Notes: generated from the letters alone by a model not told the origin. A stretch of 41,594 nucleotides of DNA from Corallococcus praedator (GCF_003612125.1 NZ_RAWI01000035.1:1-41594), one strand, 5' to 3'. Counted from the stretch's first letter, positions 24,255 to 32,892 are shown. Translations and numbers: made by a program.

Positions 24255-25280
24255 ATGAACGTCCTGGTGACAGGGGGCTGCGGCTTCATCGGCTCCAATC
24301 TGGTGAAGTACCTGCGTCGCGAACGGCCTGACTGGAAGATCGTCAACCTCGACAAGCTCACCTACGCGGGCAACCTCGAGACGCTCGCCGACCTGGAGGG
24401 AGACCCGAAGCACGTCTTCGTCCGCGGCGACATCGGCAACCGTGAGCTGGTGGAGCACCTGATGGTGCAACATTCCATCGACGCGGTGATGCACCTGGCG
24501 GCGGAGAGCCACGTGGACCGCTCCATCCTGGGGCCGGAGATCTTCGTCACCACCAACGTCCTGGGGACCCAGCAGTTGCTGGAGGCCAGCCGGGCGCGGG
24601 GCGTGAAGCGCTTCCTGATGGTGTCCACCGACGAGGTGTACGGCTCGCTGGGGCCCACGGGCGCGTTCACCGAAAGCTCGCCCCTGCAGCCGTCCAGCCC
24701 GTACTCGGCGTCGAAGACGAGCTCCGACCTGGTCGCGCTGGCGTACCACCACACGTTCAAGATGGACGTGGTGGTGACGCGCTGCTCGAACAACTACGGC
24801 CGCTACCAGTTCCCGGAGAAGCTCATCCCGCTGATGGTGGTCAACGCGCTCCACGACAAGCCGCTGCCCGTCTATGGCGACGGCGCCAACGTGCGCGACT
24901 GGCTCCACGTGGAGGACCACTGCCAGGGCCTGCTGGTGGCGCTGGAGAAGGGCCGGGCCGGCGAGGTCTACAACATCGGCGGTGGCTCCGAGCGTCGCAA
25001 CATCGAGATCGTCAAGGGCATCCTGGGCCTGCTGGGCAAGCCCGAGTCCCTCATCCAGTACGTGGCGGACCGGCCCGGGCATGACCGGCGCTACGCCATC
25101 GACCCGACGAAGATCCGCACGGAGCTGGGCTGGAAGGCGCAGCAGACCTTCGAGCAGGGGCTGGCGGACACGGTGAAGTGGTACGTGGAGAACCGCGCCT
25201 GGTGGGAGCGGGTGACGAGCGGCGCCTACCGCCAGTACTTCGACACCCAGTACAAGGCCCGCCTCCAGGGGAAGGGCTAG
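24255..25280 (+). CDS. rfbB: dTDP-glucose 4,6-dehydratase
   Basis: 341 residues from ATG 24255. It is an extended SDR enzyme that converts dTDP-glucose to dTDP-4-keto-6-deoxyglucose, step 2 of dTDP-L-rhamnose synthesis. It has the NAD site GGCGFIGSN (7-15), the substrate strand STDEVYGSLG (catalytic Asp/Glu pair in 124-127), and catalytic Tyr150/Lys154 in YSASK. RCSNNYGRYQFPEKLIPLM and YGDGANVRDWLHVEDHC are near-invariant in RfbB. The long upstream open frame antisense to the GT4 gene is not part of it. It is first in rfbB-rfbD-rfbA-rfbC, with a 3-bp gap to rfbD. Confidence 0.97.
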   Translation: MNVLVTGGCGFIGSNLVKYLRRERPDWKIVNLDKLTYAGNLETLADLEGDPKHVFVRGDIGNRELVEHLMVQHSIDAVMHLAAESHVDRSILGPEIFVTTNVLGTQQLLEASRARGVKRFLMVSTDEVYGSLGPTGAFTESSPLQPSSPYSASKTSSDLVALAYHHTFKMDVVVTRCSNNYGRYQFPEKLIPLMVVNALHDKPLPVYGDGANVRDWLHVEDHCQGLLVALEKGRAGEVYNIGGGSERRNIEIVKGILGLLGKPESLIQYVADRPGHDRRYAIDPTKIRTELGWKAQQTFEQGLADTVKWYVENRAWWERVTSGAYRQYFDTQYKARLQGKG

Positions 25281-25283
25281 GCC

Positions 25284-26183
25284 ATGCGCTTGCTCGTCAC
25301 GGGGGCCAACGGCCTGGTGGGCAGCCGCGTCTGCGCGCTGCTGACCCAGCAGGGACACGACGTGGTGGGCCTGGGCCGCGGCCCCCGGCGCACCGGCGGG
25401 ACGCACCGCTACGTGGAGGTGGACCTCACGCGTGAGGCGGACGTGGCCCAGGCGCTCTCCGCGAGCGCGCCCGAGGTGATCATCCACCCTGCCTCCATGA
25501 CGGAAGTGGACGCGTGCGAGAAGGACCCCGAGGCCGCCTTCGCGGCGAACGTCACCGCCACGGCGGCGGTGGCCCGGGGCGCCCGGGCGGTGGGCGCGCA
25601 CCTGGTGCACGTGTCCACGGACTACGTGTTCGACGGGGACGCGGGCCCGTACGCGGAGGACGCGCTGCCCAACCCGAAGGGCGTGTACGCGCTCACCAAG
25701 CACATGGCGGAGCAGGCGGCGCGCACCTTCGTCCCGGGCTGCGCCATCGCGCGCACGGCGGTGGTGTACGGCTGGCCGGCGGCGGGCCGTCCCAACTTCG
25801 GCGCCTGGCTGGTGGGCGCGCTGGAGAAGGGGCAGCCGGTGAAGCTCTTCGAGGACCAGGTGGTGTCCCCGAGCTTCGCGGACAGCGTGGCCGCGATGCT
25901 GGCGGAGCTGGGCGTGCGGCGGCTGGGCGGGGTGTGGAACACCTGCGGTGGCACCGTCATCGACCGGGTGGGGTTTGGCCGGGCGCTGTGCGAGGTGTTC
26001 GGCTTCGACGCGTCGCTCATCACGCCCACGCGGATGGCGGACCTGAAGCTCGCGAGCCCCCGGCCGCTGCGCAGTGGCCTGACGACGGACAAGGTGCGCG
26101 ACCAACTGGAAGCAAAGCCGTTGGCGCTGGCCGAGTCGCTGGCGCGCTTCCACGCGGCGTGGAAGGCGAACCGTCCCGTTTGA
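25284..26183 (+). CDS. rfbD: dTDP-4-dehydrorhamnose reductase
   Basis: 299 residues from ATG 25284, with a purine-rich RBS (AGGGGAAGG) across the end of rfbB. It is an SDR reductase giving dTDP-L-rhamnose, the last step of the pathway. Motifs are [10 protein letters not shown] (NAD(P)H site), [33 protein letters not shown] and catalytic Tyr135/Lys139 in YALTK. Length and motifs are typical. It is followed by an 88-bp gap containing a GC-rich palindrome (GGCCGGCC) before rfbA. Confidence 0.93.
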   Translation: MRLLVTGANGLVGSRVCALLTQQGHDVVGLGRGPRRTGGTHRYVEVDLTREADVAQALSASAPEVIIHPASMTEVDACEKDPEAAFAANVTATAAVARGARAVGAHLVHVSTDYVFDGDAGPYAEDALPNPKGVYALTKHMAEQAARTFVPGCAIARTAVVYGWPAAGRPNFGAWLVGALEKGQPVKLFEDQVVSPSFADSVAAMLAELGVRRLGGVWNTCGGTVIDRVGFGRALCEVFGFDASLITPTRMADLKLASPRPLRSGLTTDKVRDQLEAKPLALAESLARFHAAWKANRPV

Positions 26184-26271
26184 TCATCCGCGCGTGGCGG
26201 CCGGCCGCGCGCATCCCTCCACGCGATCCGCCGGAATCCCGGGCCGGGTGCGTGGAACGCAAGGAGCATCC

Positions 26272-27153
26272 ATGAAGGGAATCGTTCTCGCCGGCGGCTC
26301 GGGCACGCGCCTGTATCCGCTGACGCGCGTGGTGAGCAAGCAGCTGTTGCCCGTCTACGACAAGCCGATGATCTACTACCCGGTGACGACGCTGATGCTG
26401 GCGGGCATCCGGGAGATCCTCATCATCTCCACGCCGCAGGACCTGCCGCGCTTTCGCGAACTGCTGGGGGACGGCGAGCAGTGGGGCGTGCGCTTCCAGT
26501 ACGCCGAGCAGCCGAAGCCGGAGGGGCTGGCGCAGGCCTTCGTCATCGGCCGCGACTTCGTGGGCAAGGACCCGGTGTCCCTCATCCTGGGCGACAACAT
26601 CTTCTACGGCCACGGCATGGGCGAACTCACGCAGCGCGCCTCGCGTCGCACGCATGGCGCGACGGTGTTCGGCTACTACGTGAAGGATCCGGAGCGCTAC
26701 GGCGTGGTGGAGCTCAACGCGCAGCACCAGGCGGTGAGCATCGAGGAGAAGCCGGCGAAGCCGAAGTCGCACTACGCCGTCACCGGGTTGTACTTCTACG
26801 ACAACCAGGTGGTGGACATCGCCGCCAACCTCAAGCCTGGCAAGCGCGGCGAGTATGAAATCACCGACGTGAACGCCGAGTACCTGCGGCGCGGGCAGCT
26901 CAACGTGGAGCTGATGGGCCGGGGCTACGCGTGGCTGGACACCGGCACGCACGAGTCGCTGATGCAGGCGTCCAACTACATCGAGATCATCGAGCGCCGT
27001 CAGGGCCTCAAGGTCGCGTGCCCGGAGGAGATCGCCTTCCGCATGGGCTACATCGACGACAAGCAGTTGGCGGCGCTGGCGGCGCCCATGCGCAAGAACG
27101 AGTACGGCCAGTACCTGTTGGATCTCATCGAGAACCGGGGAGCGGTGTCGTGA
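26272..27153 (+). CDS. rfbA: Glucose-1-phosphate thymidylyltransferase
   Basis: 293 residues from ATG 26272, with the clearest Shine-Dalgarno of the window (AAGGAG, 26261-26266). It makes dTDP-glucose from dTTP and glucose 1-phosphate, step 1 of dTDP-rhamnose synthesis and usually feedback-inhibited by the product. The nucleotidyltransferase loop [11 protein letters not shown] (8-18), [15 protein letters not shown], metal-binding D108 in [10 protein letters not shown] and [13 protein letters not shown] are all present. The strong RBS suggests this part of the operon is translated independently of rfbD. It overlaps rfbC by GTGA. Confidence 0.97.
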   Translation: MKGIVLAGGSGTRLYPLTRVVSKQLLPVYDKPMIYYPVTTLMLAGIREILIISTPQDLPRFRELLGDGEQWGVRFQYAEQPKPEGLAQAFVIGRDFVGKDPVSLILGDNIFYGHGMGELTQRASRRTHGATVFGYYVKDPERYGVVELNAQHQAVSIEEKPAKPKSHYAVTGLYFYDNQVVDIAANLKPGKRGEYEITDVNAEYLRRGQLNVELMGRGYAWLDTGTHESLMQASNYIEIIERRQGLKVACPEEIAFRMGYIDDKQLAALAAPMRKNEYGQYLLDLIENRGAVS

Positions 27154-27695
27154 AGGTCACCCCCCTGGAGCTTCCCGAAGTCCTCCTGGTGGAGCCGAAG
27201 GTGTTCGGCGACGACCGGGGCTTCTTCCTCGAGTCGTACCACGCGAAGCGCTACGCGGACGCCGGCATCACCGGCCCCTTCGTGCAGGACAACCTGTCGC
27301 GCTCCGTGAAGGGCACCCTGCGGGGGCTGCACTTCCAGGAGCCGAACGCGCAGGGCAAGCTGGTGCAGTGCCTGTCCGGCGCGGTGTGGGACGTGGCGGT
27401 GGACGTGCGGCGCGGCTCGCCCACGTTCGGCCGCTGGGTGGCCGCGGAGCTGTCGTTCGAGAACAAGCGCCAGCTCTGGGTGCCTCCGGGCTTCGCGCAC
27501 GGCTTCTGCGTGCTCAGCGACTCCGCGGACTTCTTCTACAAGTGCACCGCGCTGTACTCGCCGGAGACCGAGCGGAGCGTGCACTGGAATGATCCCGACC
27601 TGGCCATCCCCTGGCCGGTGAGCGCGCCGCTGCTGTCCGGCAAGGATCAGCAGGCGCCCCGGCTGAAGGACGCCCCGGTCCTGCCCGTTTTCTGA
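27150..27695 (+). CDS. rfbC: dTDP-4-dehydrorhamnose 3,5-epimerase
   Basis: 181 residues from GTG 27150 (GTGA overlap with rfbA). It is a cupin epimerase that inverts C3 and C5 of dTDP-4-keto-6-deoxyglucose. Conserved segments are [30 protein letters not shown] (catalytic His61), [15 protein letters not shown] and [18 protein letters not shown]. Normal length. Do not confuse it with the M. xanthus O-antigen gene historically also named rfbC (wbgA), which is a glycosyltransferase. It completes the pathway set. Confidence 0.96.
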   Translation: MKVTPLELPEVLLVEPKVFGDDRGFFLESYHAKRYADAGITGPFVQDNLSRSVKGTLRGLHFQEPNAQGKLVQCLSGAVWDVAVDVRRGSPTFGRWVAAELSFENKRQLWVPPGFAHGFCVLSDSADFFYKCTALYSPETERSVHWNDPDLAIPWPVSAPLLSGKDQQAPRLKDAPVLPVF

Positions 27696-27754
27696 CGGTT
27701 GTCCGACGTCTGGAGCAGGCGGGCGGACGCGAAGTGGGGGCTTGCCATTCCGGT

Positions 27755-27781
27755 CTCCCTGCGCGGGCAGCAGGCAGGGAG
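27755..27781 (+). terminator. Hairpin downstream of rfbC
   Basis: An 8-bp stem CTCCCTGC / GCAGGGAG with an 11-nt loop lies 60 bp after rfbC, without a T-run. It may mark the end of the rhamnose operon. Confidence 0.35.
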
Positions 27782-27871
27782 GCGGGCGACTTCCGCGAGG
27801 AGGACGCCAGTCAGGGGATGGAATGCCCAATCTCCTCCGAGCAGTCGTGGCCACACCTCGGAGGAGGCAGC

Positions 27872-28933
27872 ATGGTTTTGCCCGGCAAGGGAATGAGCTG
27901 GAAGGAGTTCTTCAAGTCCCTCAAGGCCGAGTGGGGGCGGGACAACGTGGGCAACGTGGCGGGGGCGCTGACGTTCCAGGGCATCCTCGCGCTGTTCCCG
28001 TTCCTGCTGTTCCTCGTGTCGCTCGCGGGCGTGTTGATTGATCCGCATCAGGCGCAGCAGCTCGTCCAGGAGCTGTCGCGCGTGGCGCCGCAGGAGGTGA
28101 CGAAGATCCTGGGTGAGCGGCTGGAGGCGCTGGCGAACAGCAACCCGGTGGGGCTGTTGACCATTGGTGGCGTGGGCGCCATCTGGGCGGCGTCGGGCGG
28201 CATCGTGGCGCTGATGGAGGCGCTCAACACCGTCTACGGCGTGGAGGAGAAGCGCCCGTTCTGGAAGAAGCGCGGCATCGCGCTCCTGACGACGCTGGGC
28301 ACGGCGGTGACGGCGGTGCTGGCGGCCCTCGTCGCGGTCGTCACGCCGGCGGTGGCGAACAAGCTGGGTGAGCCGCTGAGCACCGTCATCATGTGGCTGC
28401 GCCTGCCGGTGGCGGGGCTCCTGATGATGTGCCTGTGGGCGTACCTGTACTACGCGCTGCCGGACGTGAAGCAGAAGTTCAAGTTCATCACGCCGGGCTC
28501 GGTGGTGGGCGTGCTCATCTGGGTGGCCGCGTCGTGGGCGTTCTCCATGTACGTGGCGAACTTCGGCTCGTACGACGTGAACTACGGCGCCATCGGTGGT
28601 GTCATCGTGCTCTTGCTGTGGATGTGGATCTCCTGCCAGGTCATCCTGCTGGGCGCGGAGATCAACGGCATCCTGGAGCACAAGTCGCCGGACGGTAAGT
28701 CGCCGGGTCAGCGCGATCCGGATGCGGCCGGCCCGAACGTGACGAAGACGGAGGCGGAGGAGAAGGGCGCGGACCTGCCTGGAGCCACGGACTTCCGTCC
28801 CAAGCCGCCGGTGCCGCCGTACACCACGGCGCCCGTGCCGCTGAGCAAGACGCCCCTGGCGGCGGCGGCGAAGGTGGCCGCGGGCGTGGGCCTGGGGGTG
28901 TTCCTGATGCGCCGCAAGTCTCCGGCGCGGTAG
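27872..28933 (+). CDS. YihY/virulence factor BrkB family membrane protein
   Basis: 353 residues from ATG 27872, preceded by RBS GAGGAGG (27861-27867). About six membrane helices occupy residues ~30-265 in the YihY/UPF0761 pattern: NVAGALTFQGILALFPFLLFLVSL at the N-terminus and YDVNYGAIGGVIVLLLWMWISCQVILLGAEIN at the end. A proline-rich cytoplasmic tail (~270-320) follows, then a final hydrophobic stretch near the C-terminus (KVAAGVGLGVFLMRRKSP). The molecular function is not settled; older names as ribonuclease BN are misassignments. It stands alone between the rhamnose operon and the minus-strand block. Confidence 0.9.
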   Translation: MVLPGKGMSWKEFFKSLKAEWGRDNVGNVAGALTFQGILALFPFLLFLVSLAGVLIDPHQAQQLVQELSRVAPQEVTKILGERLEALANSNPVGLLTIGGVGAIWAASGGIVALMEALNTVYGVEEKRPFWKKRGIALLTTLGTAVTAVLAALVAVVTPAVANKLGEPLSTVIMWLRLPVAGLLMMCLWAYLYYALPDVKQKFKFITPGSVVGVLIWVAASWAFSMYVANFGSYDVNYGAIGGVIVLLLWMWISCQVILLGAEINGILEHKSPDGKSPGQRDPDAAGPNVTKTEAEEKGADLPGATDFRPKPPVPPYTTAPVPLSKTPLAAAAKVAAGVGLGVFLMRRKSPAR

Positions 28934-28961
28934 CCGGCACGGACACGGGGCGTGACGACGG

Positions 28962-28991
28962 CGGGCGGTCTTCCTTGGGGAAGGCCGCCCG
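28962..28991. terminator. Bidirectional hairpin between convergent genes
   Basis: An 11-bp stem CGGGCGGTCTT / AAGGCCGCCCG (one T-G pair) with an 8-nt loop lies midway between the BrkB stop and the stop of the minus-strand P460 gene. Only a short T-rich stretch (CGTTT) follows on the plus strand. Confidence 0.6.
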
Positions 28992-28999
28992 TGGTCGTT

Positions 29000-29488
29000 T
29001 CAGGGCAGGGGCGTGGTGACGTAGTCCTTCCCGTCCGAATGACAGCCGTGGCAGGTGTCGTGGCCGCGGCCGTAGTAGTTGCTGTCGTAGTTCGGGCCGA
29101 AGCCCTCGTAGAAGATCCAGGTGTCCTTGCCGGCGCCGTCGGCGACCTTCACGTCCAGCGCGTGGCCCCGGAGGGTCTTCCCGTCCTTCTCGAACAGCTC
29201 CTTGACGAGGATGCTGCCCACGGGGTGTGTGGCATTGCCGTCGCGCAGCGAGCCCACGACGCGGTCGTTGAAGAAGACGCGGACCTTGCTGCCGTGGGGC
29301 GCGCGCGTTTCGTGGACGGTGGGCTCGGCGAGCCACGACTTGTAGCGGCCGGAGCGCACGAAGTCGGTGATGCCCTGTTCGGAGGTATCGAGTTCCTGGA
29401 CGACGCCCAGGCCCTCATCCACGGACGAGGAGGGGCCACAGGCGCTGGCGAGCAGCAGGAGGGACAGCAGCAGGGGGCGCGGGTGCAT
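29000..29488 (-). CDS. Cytochrome P460-like haem-binding lipoprotein
   Basis: 162 residues. The signal MHPRPLLLSLLLLASAC has lipobox ASAC (Cys17), so it is probably a membrane-anchored periplasmic lipoprotein. The C-terminus carries one haem c motif, CHGCH, in GRGHDTCHGCHSDGKDYV. The preceding segments KVRVFFNDRVVGSL, HPVGSILVKELFEKDGKTLRG and DTWIFYEGFGPNYDSNYY follow the layout of the cytochrome P460 / cytochrome c'-beta family. Such proteins handle NO, hydroxylamine or electron transfer; the substrate here is unknown. It lies 46 bp downstream of a Cys-rich lipoprotein gene on the same strand and may belong to its transcript. Confidence 0.82.
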   Translation of the reverse strand: MHPRPLLLSLLLLASACGPSSSVDEGLGVVQELDTSEQGITDFVRSGRYKSWLAEPTVHETRAPHGSKVRVFFNDRVVGSLRDGNATHPVGSILVKELFEKDGKTLRGHALDVKVADGAGKDTWIFYEGFGPNYDSNYYGRGHDTCHGCHSDGKDYVTTPLP

Positions 29489-29534
29489 TCCCTGCGTTAC
29501 GCCGGGGGGCCCGGGCGGGTTACGTGGGAGCGGC

Positions 29535-30164
29535 TCAATGTTCCGAATAGATGTGGGTGAGGCCGACTCTCAGGGCCGTCACGACCTCGGGGATGTCGAT
29601 CTCGAACCAGCCCCGGTTCAGGTCGGCGCGGGTGACTTGGTAGTAGACCGTGCCGAATTCGTCATCGAAGGAGAAGTCATCGACGTCGAAGATGGAGAGC
29701 TCGATAGGGTTCTTGAGGAGGTTGGACGACACCACTTGGCAGCTCCCCGCAGACCACCGGGGCTCCAGGCTCTGAACGGTCTCGGTGCGCGAGCGCTCGG
29801 AGGCGGAAGGGCAGCGCATCTCGACGACGACGTCCGGCGGCGAGCCATCCGGATCCCATTCCGGGTCCTCCTCGTCGAGCGGGTCGAAATCGAGAATGGA
29901 CGCCGCGAGGGGCTGCACCCGCGTGCGCATCACGCCCACGATGCAGGTCTGCTTTTGCAGGTGGCAGACCGAGCCCTCGGCACAGCCCTCACACGTGCCA
30001 CCCGTCCTGGGGCCGCAGGCATCATCCCCCAGGGAGCGGATGCACGTGTCGTCCGCCCCGCAGCACCCGTCCCGACAGTTGTCCGGGGTGCACTCCGAAG
30101 GCCCGCACGCGGAGAGGAGCAGCGCGCAGGTCAGGGCGAGTAGGAGGGACGCGGGTCTTCTCAT
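29535..30164 (-). CDS. Cys-rich, C2-like lipoprotein (copy 2)
   Basis: 209 residues from ATG 30164; the frame extends to 30260, but the signal peptide begins here. The signal MRRPASLLLALTCALLLSAC has lipobox LSAC. A compact Cys-rich region (~25-70) reads ECTPDNCRDGCCGADDTC ... CEGCAEGSVC, likely disulfide-bonded. The C-terminal ~100-205 resembles a C2 beta-sandwich: DGSPPDVVVEMRC, then LEPRWSAGSC in the place of the C2 NPxW strand, then LSIFDVDDFSFDDEFGTVYYQVTRADL, an acidic Ca-loop-like stretch. It is paralogous to the gene at 30400-31062, sharing DGSPPDVVVE and overall order. It is probably secreted to the outer envelope. Function unknown; the C2 assignment is by pattern only. Confidence 0.78.
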   Translation of the reverse strand: MRRPASLLLALTCALLLSACGPSECTPDNCRDGCCGADDTCIRSLGDDACGPRTGGTCEGCAEGSVCHLQKQTCIVGVMRTRVQPLAASILDFDPLDEEDPEWDPDGSPPDVVVEMRCPSASERSRTETVQSLEPRWSAGSCQVVSSNLLKNPIELSIFDVDDFSFDDEFGTVYYQVTRADLNRGWFEIDIPEVVTALRVGLTHIYSEH

Positions 30165-30399
30165 AAGGGCAGCGGCGAAATCTGGCAGACCTGGGGGAGT
30201 GGTATCAAACCACGCCCTGCGATGGCTGCATGCTGGCTCCCCACAGCGCGGTACAATCAAGGCTCATGGACGCCATTGACCGAGTGCTGGCTCGCGCTGG
30301 ACGGCCTTCTCCGCCGCGAACGGCTGGTGGGGAAGGGCTCCGAAAACACACGGCCCTCCGCATCCAGGAGCGATGGAACCCCCTGCCACAGGGCTCCGA
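30165..30399. other. 235-bp gap between the two paralogous lipoprotein genes
   Basis: No gene is supported here. The gap holds two small perfect hairpins: GTGGT-ATCAA-ACCAC (30199-30213), ~35 bp before the downstream gene's ATG and so operator-like; and CCCTG-CCA-CAGGG (30381-30393), just after the upstream stop and weakly terminator-like. No clear -35/-10 pair was found for the downstream gene. Confidence 0.4.
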
Positions 30400-31062
30400 C
30401 TATTCGGTCAGATAGGTGTCGAGCTGGAAGACCAGGGAGGTAACGGCCTCGGGAATCGCGACATCCACCGAGCGCCGGTCGAGGTCCGCTTGGGTCAGTT
30501 GATATTGGGCGACGGTGATCTCGTCGTCGAAGAACGCGTCGACATCAATGACCCTGAACTGGATGGGGGCCGCGAGGAGGTCCTGGGCGAGGACATCGCA
30601 GCCACCCTTGGTCCACTGAGGGGTCAGGCTCTCAATCTCTTCCGTGAGGGAGACCAGCGGCTCCGGCTGGGGGCAGGTCAACTCGACCACGACATCCGGG
30701 GGAGAGCCATCAAGGTCCCAGTCGCTGTCATCCGAAGGATCAAGAGCCGTGAGCGTAGCGCGAAGCGCCCTGAGCCGCGTTCGGATGACCGGGGTGATGC
30801 ACTCCTGCCTCGTCGGATGACACACCATTCCGGACGCGCATTTCGTGCAGACGCTTCCGTTGAGACCACACGCTTCGGCGCCCCGGGTCGTGATGCACTT
30901 GTTGGTCAAAGCATCACAACAGCCTGTGGTGCAATTTCCTGCGTTACAGACTTCGTCGAGGGGCGGCGGTTGTTCATCGACCGTAGGATCTTCAGCGGGT
31001 CCTGGGCAGCCAGTCACGAAGAGGAAGGACATCATGAAAACAAGGGAGAGGATTCGATTCAT
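30400..31062 (-). CDS. Cys-rich, C2-like lipoprotein (copy 1)
   Basis: 220 residues. The signal MNRILSLVFMMSFLFVTGC has lipobox VTGC (Cys19). Its order matches copy 2: an acidic/proline spacer, a Cys-rich region (CNAGNCTTGCCDALTNKC ... CTKCASGMVC, ~39-81), RTRLRALRATLTALDP, DGSPPDVVVELTC, LTPQWTKGGC and FRVIDVDAFFDDEITVAQYQLTQADL. The last parts resemble C2 strands with an acidic loop, so Ca2+ or lipid binding at the envelope is conceivable but unproven. It starts only 6 bp after the SIR2-like gene stop, which implies co-transcription with the upstream cassette. It has lower GC than the core genes. Confidence 0.8.
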   Translation of the reverse strand: MNRILSLVFMMSFLFVTGCPGPAEDPTVDEQPPPLDEVCNAGNCTTGCCDALTNKCITTRGAEACGLNGSVCTKCASGMVCHPTRQECITPVIRTRLRALRATLTALDPSDDSDWDLDGSPPDVVVELTCPQPEPLVSLTEEIESLTPQWTKGGCDVLAQDLLAAPIQFRVIDVDAFFDDEITVAQYQLTQADLDRRSVDVAIPEAVTSLVFQLDTYLTE

Positions 31063-31068
31063 GGAGGG

Positions 31069-32853
31069 CTACCGGGAACCGTTCAGATCAAGAAGAAGGA
31101 CGCGGGTTCCGTTGTCCTGACGCACTTCCGCGGTGGTCAGCCTGGCAACAGGAATGCTTACAGCTTGAGGTCGTTTATCACTTGGGCTTGGAACGAGTGC
31201 CACGCTCGTGGCTTGCTTCGAACGCAGGGTGGCTCTGCTCTGAGGGTCGACGTAGCCGACGAAGAAGAGTTCGTCGTTGGGGGTGCGATGCAGTTCGATG
31301 CCATCCCGGAGGCTACCGAAAAGCGGAGTCTTCGCATTGAACGAGGGAACGCTCTCCATTTGGACAAAGGCATACCGGCCTCGGGGGAGCTGATCCACGT
31401 GTGAAGCACGTTCCGCTGTCAATGCAACCGAGACCCGGTGCTGCTGTCGCAGGATGCTGATGGATTCGGCGGGCGCAGGGAAAGAGGTGAACACGGGTTT
31501 CTGCGGGTTGGGAATCGCATTTCTGGGCGGCGGCATATCCGTGCCGACCTCCCTGTGTTCATTGCTCTGGGTCACCAGCGCGAAGGCGCCAACGAACAGC
31601 GGAAGCGCCAGGACCGGCACGAGCCAGTTGGCAGTGGAGCGGTCCTTCTGGGGAGGTGACGACGCCTGATTGATGGCTGGTGAAACCGTGCTCGCAGGGG
31701 AAACGGCGATGACGGGGCCCGTTGGTGCCGGTTGCGTCGTGGCGGATTCAGGGCGCGGCGAATGGGGCGGACGAGGCCGGGTCGTTGACGCGTTGACAGG
31801 GGCCTGGGCCGGGTGTGAATCGCCAGTACCGCCAGCCCGTTGATCCGGGACTGTTGCACGCTTCGCGTCCAGGTCACCTTCACCGATGGCGGAAGGGGCT
31901 CCAGGCGTGTCGAAGTCCTCGCGGATTTTCGCGAAGAGTTCATGGCAGTTGATGCCACCATAGATGCGAAGCTGGTTACGGCCAGTCAGCTCTCTGATTT
32001 GGTTGAAGAGGTGCTTGTTTCTCGCTTCGACAACGACGGTTTCGCTGTCGTAGAAGGCCCAGAGGATGTCTACGTTCTGGTGGCGATCAGCTGCGATGGA
32101 TGAGAGCGTTTGGGTGAAGACATCGTCCCATCCGCCGTATCCAACGACAATCAGGGTGTGGGTGTTGAGGAGTCTGATGATGTCGGCCGTAACGCGCTTG
32201 CGTTCACGAGCGATTTCCATGGGGGTGTGGAGGGTTTCGCCGTTGAGCCAGTAACCATGGAGGTGAACGATGTGGGCGACATTGGGGGTTGAGAGCTTGG
32301 CTTGGCTGAATGGCTCATCCCGGTCGACCACAGTCCGGAGGAATTCCCCTTTTGCCATCTTCACGGATGCGGAGATGAGGGGATCAAAGTTCGTTGTCAG
32401 GACGGGGCCAAAGCGTTCGGGATGGTCCGCGAGGAGCTTGCCCAGATGGAGTGTCGCAGGGGGCAATGCCCAGCCGCTGAAGTCGTCATCGAGCTGTGCT
32501 TCCGTGAGTCCAGACTCATTCCGTGCGTTTGTTCGGGCTCTAAGGACCGCCTCGCGAATGACGGTATTGGCGATGCCTCTGTTGCTGCGATCCTGGAGGA
32601 ACTTCATTGCCCACTGATAGCGGTTGTTTTTGCCGGCCTTGAGTTCTGCGTCGAACTGCTCGAGGTGCTTGGCCGGAACGCGCTTTCGGATGAGTTCGAG
32701 CATCGCCTCCACCCCTGGAACCTGAGGGGCATCTTCCTTCGCCTGCGTGGAGAGCGGCGACCCAACGAGAAAAGCGATTTTCTTGTTGGGGGTGGATGCC
32801 TGCAAGGCGCTGCGAAGTGCGTCCAGTGGAGGAAGGGAGTTGTCAGAGGACAT
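31069..32853 (-). CDS. SIR2-like domain protein with transmembrane helix and C-terminal extracytoplasmic domain
   Basis: 594 residues. SIR2-like domain (~20-315): KIAFLVGSPLST (Rossmann start), VLTTNFDPLI (153-160), HIVHLHGYW (197-202 core) and LIVVGYGGWDD (236-244). These are the signatures of SIR2-like domains, which in Thoeris ThsA, DSR and other defence proteins degrade NAD+ upon phage sensing. A Pro/Ser/Thr-rich linker (~315-405) leads to one membrane helix (~410-428, WLVPVLALPLFVGAFALV) and a ~160-residue C-terminal part (RYAFVQMESVPSFNAKTPLFG, GTRVLLLDLNG) that I do not recognise; N-in/C-out topology would put it in the periplasm. It lies 39 bp after the GIY-YIG-like gene. GC content is clearly lower than its neighbours (one 60-base line counted at ~55%), suggesting transfer. 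NADase activity is inferred. Confidence 0.85.
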   Translation of the reverse strand: MSSDNSLPPLDALRSALQASTPNKKIAFLVGSPLSTQAKEDAPQVPGVEAMLELIRKRVPAKHLEQFDAELKAGKNNRYQWAMKFLQDRSNRGIANTVIREAVLRARTNARNESGLTEAQLDDDFSGWALPPATLHLGKLLADHPERFGPVLTTNFDPLISASVKMAKGEFLRTVVDRDEPFSQAKLSTPNVAHIVHLHGYWLNGETLHTPMEIARERKRVTADIIRLLNTHTLIVVGYGGWDDVFTQTLSSIAADRHQNVDILWAFYDSETVVVEARNKHLFNQIRELTGRNQLRIYGGINCHELFAKIREDFDTPGAPSAIGEGDLDAKRATVPDQRAGGTGDSHPAQAPVNASTTRPRPPHSPRPESATTQPAPTGPVIAVSPASTVSPAINQASSPPQKDRSTANWLVPVLALPLFVGAFALVTQSNEHREVGTDMPPPRNAIPNPQKPVFTSFPAPAESISILRQQHRVSVALTAERASHVDQLPRGRYAFVQMESVPSFNAKTPLFGSLRDGIELHRTPNDELFFVGYVDPQSRATLRSKQATSVALVPSPSDKRPQAVSIPVARLTTAEVRQDNGTRVLLLDLNGSR

Positions 32854-32892
32854 TGAACTGGAAGGGTATCAGACAGGTGCACTTTTCCGAGT

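Noticed and set aside
30230-30415. Small plus-strand frame (61 codons) in the gap between the lipoprotein genes
   Set aside because: No RBS, no recognisable motif, and it overlaps the stop region of the opposite gene; probably chance.
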